NCBI GenBank assembly: GCA_964200185.2
Contig: CAXNAD020000150.1
Coordinates: forward strand, 1 to 27,135
Source of the DNA: Choristocarpus tenellus KU-1152
Taxonomy: Eukaryota; Phaeophyceae
Direction of reading: 5' to 3'
Length of the DNA: 27,135 bases
This document shows positions 21,201 through 27,135 of this stretch, in pieces. Position numbers and translations under genes: made by a program. Within the stretch, counting starts at the first letter, position 1. Every line of letters starts with the position of its first letter. The notes below the pieces were generated by a model. That model ran no database searches, was not told where the DNA came from, and saw only the letters and a program-made list of their open reading frames with translations.

Positions 21201-24200
21201 ACCCTAACTTTGGTGTCATATGATGAATACAGTTGAAGAGGAAGACTTCATACGTTTGAAGACTTTTTTGTGTTGATAATAATAATAATAATATTGATAA
21301 TAATAATACTTTGGAGAAGGGTCTATCTTGGTGTATCTTATTTCCTGTGTTTGTGCATGTATTAATCATCCTCTACAACTGGTGTAATCCTTGTAGTGTT
21401 AGGGTTAGTGCGTAGTAGTGTTGTTGTAATCAAAATCAACTGTAGTGTTAGGGTTAGTGTGTAGTAGTGTTGTTCTAATCAAAATCAACTGTAGTGTTAG
21501 GGTGATTTTGATAGTCATTTCTTCCATCCTCTGTACCCCTTGATGTAGACTGGTCATTGTTGTGTGAGTCTTGAGTGGTGTCTTTGGTCTGATGTGTATG
21601 GACTTGTCTTGGTGTATCACTTTTCAATTTCAAATTTCAATTTTACTTCATCTCTTGTTTTTGTCCATTCATCTTGGATATTTCACTGATCTGATTGATT
21701 GATTGATTGGTTGATTGATATTATTATTATTATTATTATTACTAAAACTATTGTTCTTGTGTTATATACCCCTCAACCCTATTTTGAAAATACATTACCC
21801 CATAAGTGAAACAGTGAATTCATACCACCCTACCTACCTTCCTACCTACCTACCTATCCCCTTTTGTTTGTTTATGCTGTTTTTGATGGATCTTGACAGT
21901 TGACAGCGCAATTCACTGCAGTGGGAGGGAGGAATTTTTTATCAGAGTTGGCAAGGAGGGAGGCAAAGAATGAGCAGTTTCAGTTCTTGAAACATACTCA
22001 TGCTCTGTTCAGCTACTTCACCAGGTGTGATGTCCATATTTTCAAGCATGTGGCAGAGGGATGTGCTTGGGTATTGATAGATAACCTTGAGAATGTAGAC
22101 TAGCATGAATATGCACTTAAGCCATCTGAGATGTTACTATATGATGAATGGTCCCTTGATGGAAATAAATAGTGTACATATTTCAACAACAATAATAACA
22201 GTGTTTTATGTGAGGTATTTTATTCTGTTTGGTTGTGTCCATTGTCATGGTTACCTGACCTCTTTGTGTCCAGTGTAGTGTATTGTAGTGTAGGCCAAGG
22301 ACAAAACAGTTACATATATATATTTATTTATTTTAGTGATGGTGATCGTAATGGTGATAGTGGAGTACCTGCCAAGTAGTACTGTTTGATGTTTGATAGT
22401 TGGTGTGTGATAGGGCTTTTTAAGGATAGTGTGATGATGCTGGATGATATTGAAGATCCCCAGTAAGGGTCAAAATTGATGAGAAAATAGTGTAAATGGG
22501 ATGGTTTACTTATAATACCTTTAAGAAATAAAATTTGTTGAGAGTATCATCACTAGACCTTGTGTTGTATTCCTGGAATGACTATATATAATGACCATAT
22601 GGAATGACTATATATAATATACATAAAAACCTAACGACCTTGGTCCTTCAATGGTAAATCATACCCAATGGCCACTTGTTAGTCAATGAGTTGTTGAAAT
22701 TAATAGTAATGAGTTATTTCCCTTAACCACTAGGTCATTGTTAATTGGTTATTCGTCATTGGTAGCATGCAAGGAAGGTCGTACTCCTTGACATGTCTAT
22801 GGTTGATATTCTTGTTAGTACGTATTGATGAAATTTACACCCTCTTAGTATTTGTAAATTGTATATTATTGATGTATGGTCTGGGATTCCAATATGTTGG
22901 CACTATGATATCACAAAGCAAAGGACGCTCAAGCAGTGATCAAGTTCACTATTTATTTATTTATTTATTAAGGGGTCACAACGCAAAGGTCTCTTTACCC
23001 CCACAAACCAGTCACAAAATGGTAGTCACTGGTGTGCAACATTGAGATATTGTTAGTAGGCATAATGATAATAATAAATAGTGCTGGCAAGCAGGCAGGC
23101 TAACACAGTGATGCACCTGACTCCTTCGCCGCTCTGTGTAGGTACTAAGCTTGTTATTTTTATTTTATTGTATACTTTCATTTACAGCAGTAGTAACATT
23201 ATTTCAGCATATTTCTTATTAATATATAGTTGGGGTTAGGGTTAGGGTTGAAACAAATGTAATTCATGATAGTACATAGTAGTGTGGAACAGTATACACT
23301 ATACAGTTACAGTACAAGAATTGCAAAGTAGACCCATGTAAATAACAATGTTTTACACAGGCAGGGGTGTTTGGTGCGTGATGTGGTGTGATGTGATACG
23401 ACACAAGGTGTGAGGTACAAAAATAATTCTGATGGTGATCTTACCAGAGATGTTCCTCTTAACCCTTTTGCCTTCTCAAGTCTTGTGGATGCCTACACCA
23501 AGGTATTGCAACCCACTGCTGCACAGAAGGCAATGGTGGATGGGGGTAGAGGTCGTCAGTATATGCTACAGAAGTGTGTTCATCGCTGGGAACACCAACG
23601 AGAGCAGTCTGCCAAGAAGGAAGCATCCCTTGCTGCTGAGGATGCTGACCGAGTGGCATTCCGGTCTATTGACTGGCATGACTTTGTAGTTGTGGAGGTG
23701 TGTAATTTCAGACATGAGGTGTTCTGTACAGGTTTTGTTGTTTGCTCTGTATGTGTTATGTGTTACCATACTCTGTATGCTATGTGTTACCATACTCTTT
23801 ATGTTATGTGTTATCATACTCTCTATGTCATGTGTTACCGTACTCTCTATGTTATGTGTTATCATACTCTCTATGCCATGTGTATCATACTCTGGAGGTG
23901 CCATCATTGCTATTAGTGAGTACAACGCTATGGCTTGCATACACTAATTATTAACAGTACAGTTCTTGAAACTGAAATGAAAAGGCATACTTGTGATCTT
24001 GAGGTGTTGGCCATAGTTGGGGACATGTGCCATTGCTATTGCTATTGGTAGTACTGGTCATTTCCTTTTCCTGGTTCAAGTGTGTAGATTTGTTCCTCTG
24101 AAGCTAATTATATATTACCTTTACTTTGGTCAGGGTTAGTGATGTGGACAGACAGGAAGAGGGTTCCGAAAAATATTTTCAGAGGAGCCTCTGATTACTA

Positions 24201-27135
24201 CCATGATTGATATCTAATCTCAATATGTTCTTTTGATCCTGCTTTGACTGCTATGTGGTGGTATGAGTTCCTTTCTGTACAGGCATTAGAATACATTTGT
24301 AGATAAGGAGTGTATCGACTAAGCTATTAACAATAGTGGTGTGTTTTTGAAGGTCAGTAGATAGTAGGTGTCTTCTTTTGTGTACATAGTGCATCTGACC
24401 ATAATCCCTAACCCTCACAATGCTGTATGCTCTAGACAATTGAGTTCCCTGATGATGAACTGGTGGAGCCACTGGAGGGCTTGGACATTCAAGATGTGGA
24501 AGAGGTGGAAGAGGAAGAGCCTCAAGAGGCAGAAGAACCTGTTCCCCCTCCACCTCCAGAGGAACCCCTCGACAAAAGTGTGCTTGTGGTCAGTTACACA
24601 TCAGTTATAAATGTTATACTTCAGTTTAGTTCATGTGCCATCTGTTCAGTGGGTTTACATCAGATCAGATGATATCACATCATATCAGATCGTATCATAT
24701 CACATCATTTATCCACATGCCACAGTGAATTTTTAAGGTTGTTGAAAGTGTATCACCTCTGACAAAATGATAATATTATTTCAATATCCACATGTGATCA
24801 TTTGGTAGGATAGTTATTGACTGGCAGAGGCAATGTGCAGGTACAGGTGAAGAATATATTTAGTCGTGTACTATGATTCTAAAGTGTACCTCCTTGTCAG
24901 TGTGATTGAAGCCTTCATGGTTAGGAAGAAGGGGGGGGGGTGCTTTGATGAGTGAGTAGTGAGTACCAGTGATTACCTCTGAAGCATGTGGTAGTAGTAG
25001 TATTTTGATTTAATGTGCAAGAGTGCTTTCGTGTTCAACTTTGTCAGCATATTGTCTACATACTGGCTTTACCCTCTTCCAACATGGTTGTTAGTCTGTT
25101 TGGGGTACTTTGCGTGAGATGAGCGTTCCTCTTATTATTACTACTTTTATTATTATTATTATTATTATTATTGTAGTAGTAGCGTTTTTTTTATTATTAT
25201 TAGAGTATTGCAGTGCAATAGCATAGTTCAAACGTGTGGTAGATTTGGTGTGCTTAATGTTGCCTTCTGTCATTATAACTTAATTTTTTTGTTTCAGCTT
25301 AATCCCTCACATACCCCTCTCGATTCAGGCAGTCATCCAACTCCCCTCCCTCCCTATCCCCATACTACTAGCATAATATCTAGGGAAGGTAATCAAACAG
25401 TAGCCACGATCGATACTGTGAACCAAATGCTACCACTTGTACTTACCTTACCTTTCCCTTTCATATTCATGGACCAGTCAGTACTAATCCATTCTGTGGT
25501 ACTTACTCTGTCTCTATGTTTACTCTGCTACCTGCTTGTTGGTGGGGGTAGGAGGAGGAGGACGAGGATGAGGACATGGATATGGATATGGACATGGACT
25601 TGGAGGATGATGATGAGGATGAGGGCGGGATGCCACCTCCCCCACCGCCTGGCCCTCCTCCCCCTCCCCAGCACGATGATGTCAGTCTGATAAGTTTGAT
25701 TATTATTTGGGAGTACTCTCATGGAGGGAGTGGATGTGAAGTTTGGTTTCTGTGACTGTATATGATTATTCCATTACTCTATTTGCATGAAGGGAAGGGC
25801 TTGTAGTTGTTTCAAGACATACTGCTAGTTGTATCGACTGCCTGGGAAAACATTGTCATTCACTCCCCTGGGATTTGTTGGGTGTGGAAGGGCAGGCATG
25901 GGGTCAGTTGATGTGATACCTTATTCCATTACACGTACAGTATGAGACTATGAACGATTTTTGAGTTTTTTGTCCTTTTTTGATGGATGTGAAGATTTTT
26001 TAAAGTGTATTGGACTGTGAGCCACTGGGGTGGTATTATTTGAAGGATTGAAGGAACTTGCTGGAAGTATCTAGAGTACTGTCTCACGGCATAGCCTCAC
26101 AAAAGATTTGGTCTTTCTACACATCTGATTTATTCCTGATCATCCCATCCCTCTGTTGCAACACTTCGATCATGATTCATGATGATTGACAGGATGAAGA
26201 CATCAATGTGGTCAGCAACTATAAGCCTGATGTGTCTATGGGTGGGAGCTCTCAGATACCCAACATGGTTGTTGATCCTATATCGGGTAAGGCAATGGCA
26301 GCGAGCGAGCTGTCAGATCATCTGCGCATTCAGTTGTTAGACCCCAAGTGGCGGGAGGAGCAGGAGAGAGCAGCCGCCAAGCACAAGGAGACTGCCTATG
26401 CTGAGGGGCAATCTATTGCAGCATCCCTCAAGTCGCTGGCAAGGAACAGAGGGGATATCTTTGGATCTGCCGAGGCAAGTATAGTATGTGACAAAGTATT
26501 CCATTTCTCATACTGCATATCTACTATAGCATCACATTGCTGTACATGCAGAGGTTGCTATTTAGTAGCTTGCTTTCCAGGCATTCTATGCATTATACTC
26601 ATCACTGCTGCTGGTGATTGAGATGATAGATTTAATCAATTTTCTGTATTCCTACTGCAGAATTAGTATCTACTGTTTGTCCTAATGAACCAGATGATGA
26701 TGGTAGTGACGGACCTTGTTACGTGTCACTTGACTTTAGAAGGGTAAGCCTTGAAGCACTATATACATGCCAACCCCCCATGTTGATAACTTGTTGATAA
26801 CATGAAATTACTACTGTAAGAGTGAAATACTTACATTACTACTCTACAGGAGGAGGAAGCTCAGATGAGGGAAGAGTCAGAACGTAAACGGAGGCGCCTT
26901 GAAGAGACCAATCGGATCAGGTGGGATGGTAACATTGCCACAGCTAATGCTGTTCGGCAGGCAGCTCTAGAGAAGCAGCTTGCCATGCCCAGGTCAGCCC
27001 TACTACCCACTCCAGCAGGACCACAGATTGGCCCATCCATTCCTGGGATGGGTGCTAAGCCACCGCTGCCACCTGGTGCCCCCCCCCCGCTACCCCACGG
27101 CCCCCCCCCCCCCCCACCCCCCCCCCGCCACTCCC
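15197..27135 (+). CDS. SF3A1: Splicing factor 3A subunit 1 (U2 snRNP), 10 exons, 3' end beyond window
   Basis: SF3A1 (Prp21 in yeast) is part of the SF3a complex of U2 snRNP and helps U2 bind the branch region in the nucleus. Ten exons keep one frame: 15197-15292, 18330-18548, 19034-19171, 20908-21030, 21900-22024, 23481-23697, 24436-24588, 25552-25680, 26193-26474 and 26850 to the edge, about 589 residues. In order I see SURP1 (exon 2), a Gly/Glu-rich spacer (exon 3), SURP2 (exons 4-6), the conserved SIDWHDFVVVETIEF block (exons 6-7), and an acidic and proline-rich spacer (exons 7-8). Next come VVDPISGKA...HLRIQLLDPKW and GDIFG (exon 9), then RIRWDGN and proline-rich sequence (exon 10). The C-terminal ubiquitin-like domain lies outside. 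The ATG at 15197 follows an in-frame TGA at 15191-15193. Introns range from 375 to 3037 bp. Exon 1 is assigned by phase and reading, and is the least certain. Confidence 0.92.
17203..17241 (+). repeat. 17-bp tandem repeat, 2.3 copies
   Basis: Unit AGAGGTTAAAAGGATTG, the second copy with one change, then a partial third. It lies 33 bp before the hairpin. Confidence 0.85.
17275..17357. repeat. Long inverted repeat: 22-bp arms, 39-bp loop
   Basis: Arms 17275-17296 and 17336-17357 pair at 21 of 22 positions; the single mismatch is the fourth position from the loop. Transcribed as part of SF3A1 intron 1, it would fold into a stem about the size of a short precursor hairpin. No target-site duplication is visible next to it. 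Confidence 0.9.
18330..18548 (+). CDS. SF3A1: SF3A1 exon 2, SURP1 domain
   Basis: Begins after TTTGTGCAG and ends before GTGAGG; 73 codons, phase 0 to 0. It reads VKGIIYPPPDIRAIVDKTAR, then FVAKNG, FNFMRPHDPYYAYYEFKI. This is a complete SURP (SWAP) module with its typical F-V-A-x-N-G and aromatic end. Confidence 0.95.
18856..18871 (+). repeat. Telomere-like TTAGGG motif in intron 2
   Basis: Two consecutive TTAGGG-type units. A related run of about three units occurs at 23232-23250 in intron 5. Confidence 0.8.
19034..19171 (+). CDS. SF3A1: SF3A1 exon 3, Gly/Glu-rich spacer
   Basis: Acceptor TTGTTATAG and donor GTCTGT; 46 codons in phase 0. Low complexity, rich in Glu, Gly and Lys, as expected between the two SURP domains. 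The donor choice (AAG then GTCTGT) is set by phase with exon 4. Tandem 10-bp repeats begin four bases into the intron. Confidence 0.75.
19176..19225 (+). repeat. 10-bp tandem repeat at start of intron 3
   Basis: Five uninterrupted units of GTCATACCTT with two single-base variants. The array begins four bases after the donor of exon 3. Confidence 0.95.
20908..21030 (+). CDS. SF3A1: SF3A1 exon 4, lead-in to SURP2
   Basis: Acceptor TTGTACAG and donor GTAATG; 41 codons. It ends PPPFEFSVGHPMGLTALDVD plus three residues, matching the Phe-Glu-Phe and Ala-x-Asp-x-Asp-x-x-Lys elements that precede SURP2 in SF3A1 proteins. Confidence 0.92.
21061..21176. repeat. 24-bp direct repeat and 10-bp inverted repeat in intron 4
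   Basis: 21061-21084 and 21143-21166 are identical. The second copy lies inside a hairpin formed by AACTTACACT (21121-21130) and AGTGTAAGTT (21167-21176). Confidence 0.85.
21392..21502 (+). repeat. 49-bp tandem minisatellite in intron 4
   Basis: Two full units (21392-21440 and 21441-21489) differing at two bases, plus 13 bases of a third. Each unit carries TTAGGGTTAG. Confidence 0.95.
21691..21856. repeat. Microsatellites before SF3A1 exon 5
   Basis: A GATT run near 21693-21718, then an ATT run to 21741, and a CCTA run at about 21828-21856. The last is close to the acceptor and supplies pyrimidine-rich sequence. Confidence 0.85.
21900..22024 (+). CDS. SF3A1: SF3A1 exon 5, SURP2 core
   Basis: Acceptor TCTTGACAG, donor GTGTGA, ending in phase 2. 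LTAQFTAVGGRNFLSELARR and QFQFLKHTHALFSYFT form the second SURP domain. Confidence 0.93.
23232..23250 (+). repeat. Interstitial telomere-like repeat in intron 5
   Basis: GGGGTTAGGGTTAGGGTTG, about two and a half TTAGGG units, in intron 5. Confidence 0.85.
23481..23697 (+). CDS. SF3A1: SF3A1 exon 6, end of SURP2 to the DWHDF block
   Basis: Acceptor CTTCTCAAG completes the split codon from exon 5. The frame reads LVDAYTKVLQP, a basic helical region with HRWEHQREQSAKKEA, then SIDWHDFVVVE before a GTGTGT donor. This block is one of the most conserved parts of SF3A1, and is where it contacts SF3A3 in known complexes. Confidence 0.94.
23757..23895 (+). repeat. 24-bp minisatellite, five units plus a fragment, in intron 6
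   Basis: Units of about TATGTGTTACCATACTCT plus six bases, in exact 24-bp register at 23757, 23781, 23805, 23829 and 23853, then a damaged sixth. A unit length divisible by three, with no stop on the plus strand, makes long false open frames here. Confidence 0.93.
24436..24588 (+). CDS. SF3A1: SF3A1 exon 7, acidic and proline spacer
   Basis: Acceptor TGCTCTAG, donor GTCAGT. It opens TIEFPDDE, continuing the VVVE of exon 6, then runs Glu-rich and ends with VPPPPPEEPLDKSVLV. Confidence 0.85.
25134..25174. repeat. TTA microsatellite in intron 7
   Basis: Run of ATT/TTA trinucleotides about 380 bp before exon 8. Related ATT runs occur near 25190 and in intron 4. Confidence 0.85.
25552..25680 (+). 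CDS. SF3A1: SF3A1 exon 8, Asp/Met repeat and polyproline
   Basis: Acceptor GGGGGTAG, donor GTCAGT; 43 codons. EEEDEDEDMDMDMDMDLEDD is followed by GGMPPPPPPGPPPPPQHDD. An AG three bases further on would remove one Glu without changing frame. Confidence 0.85.
26193..26474 (+). CDS. SF3A1: SF3A1 exon 9, PRP21-like conserved region
   Basis: Acceptor GATTGACAG. It contains VVSNYKPDVS, PNMVVDPISGKAMAASELSD, HLRIQLLDPKWREEQERA and GDIFGSAE, the region after the proline spacer that all SF3A1 proteins share. The end is ambiguous: GAG|GCAAGT (GC-AG intron, phase 0) joins the last exon directly. GCAA|GTATAG, four bases later, would join a small exon at 26661-26743 instead. Confidence 0.92.
26661..26743 (+). 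CDS. Possible cassette exon of SF3A1
   Basis: Preceded by TTCCTACTGCAG and followed by GTAAGC, both good sites. The 83 bases are open only when entered in phase 1 (LVSTVCPNEPDDDGSDGPCY and seven more residues) and exit in phase 0 into the last exon. It does not resemble any SF3A1 segment that I know, so it may be alternative or not used. Confidence 0.3.
26850..27135 (+). CDS. SF3A1: SF3A1 last visible exon, truncated by window edge
   Basis: Acceptor CTCTACAG. EEEAQMREESERKRRRLEET leads to RIRWDGNIATANAVRQAA, the conserved Trp-Asp-Gly block of SF3A1, then a Pro/Ala/Gly-rich stretch whose last 60 bases are almost pure C. The frame stays open to the edge. An internal CCCAG|GTCAGC could be a donor but is not needed. 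Confidence 0.85.

Noticed and set aside
25298-25388. Extra SF3A1 exon after a strong TTTGTTTCAG acceptor
   Set aside because: It is 91 bases long, so including it between exons 7 and 8 breaks the frame. Its Ser/Pro/Thr composition matches nothing in SF3A1. At most it is a rare alternative.
25528-25722. Minus-strand frame rich in Leu, Ile, His and Val opposite exon 8
   Set aside because: It is the antisense of the Asp/Met/Pro codons of SF3A1 exon 8; the repetitive composition comes from that.
1-27135. CRISPR arrays, bacterial-type defence genes, rRNA or functional tRNA genes
   Set aside because: The repeats found are tandem without unique spacers, no cloverleaf with intact box A and B was seen, and the genes are eukaryotic with introns.

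Overview
This is a window of an intron-rich eukaryotic nuclear genome, most likely a photosynthetic stramenopile and plausibly a diatom. The organism inference rests on one gene, a FabZ-type dehydratase at 14521-12858 (minus). Its N-terminus is a signal peptide followed by a Phe-first transit peptide (Ala-His-Ala | Phe-Val-Val-Pro). That layout resembles the ASAFAP-type targeting signal of complex red-lineage plastids. A haptophyte or cryptophyte is not excluded. Protein genes are spread over many small exons with GT-AG introns, and there are no bacterial-style operons.

Layout, left to right. 1-2860 (minus) holds the wreck of a Ty3/gypsy-type LTR retrotransposon: a Gag-like basic tail, aspartic protease, reverse transcriptase and the start of RNase H, broken by at least two stops and three frame changes and running off the left edge. 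2860-6516 is mostly non-coding. It contains a 10-N assembly gap flanked by a 68-bp near-identical direct repeat, and a few weak exon candidates. 6517-8136 (minus) is a three-exon membrane lysophospholipid/glycerophosphate acyltransferase of the PlsC family. 9451-10488 (plus) is a fossil of a non-LTR (LINE) reverse transcriptase, recognisable in three successive frames. 12858-14521 (minus) is the three-exon, plastid-targeted FabZ. 15197 to the right edge (plus) is the splicing factor SF3A1, with ten exons that I can join in frame. It is cut off at the right edge inside a proline-rich, poly-C stretch.

FabZ and SF3A1 are divergent, with 675 bp between their start codons that must hold both promoters. 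The two intact lipid genes are about 4.7 kb apart on the same strand but separated by transposon debris. FabZ would act in plastid fatty-acid elongation and the acyltransferase in membrane glycerolipid assembly. They belong to the same broad pathway, but the sequence shows no sign that they are regulated together.

I see no convincing new multi-gene system here. The most unusual signals lie in the SF3A1 introns: a long near-perfect hairpin in intron 1, short-period tandem repeats placed soon after several 5' splice sites, scattered TTAGGG-like motifs, and a choice between a GC-AG intron and a cassette exon near the right end.
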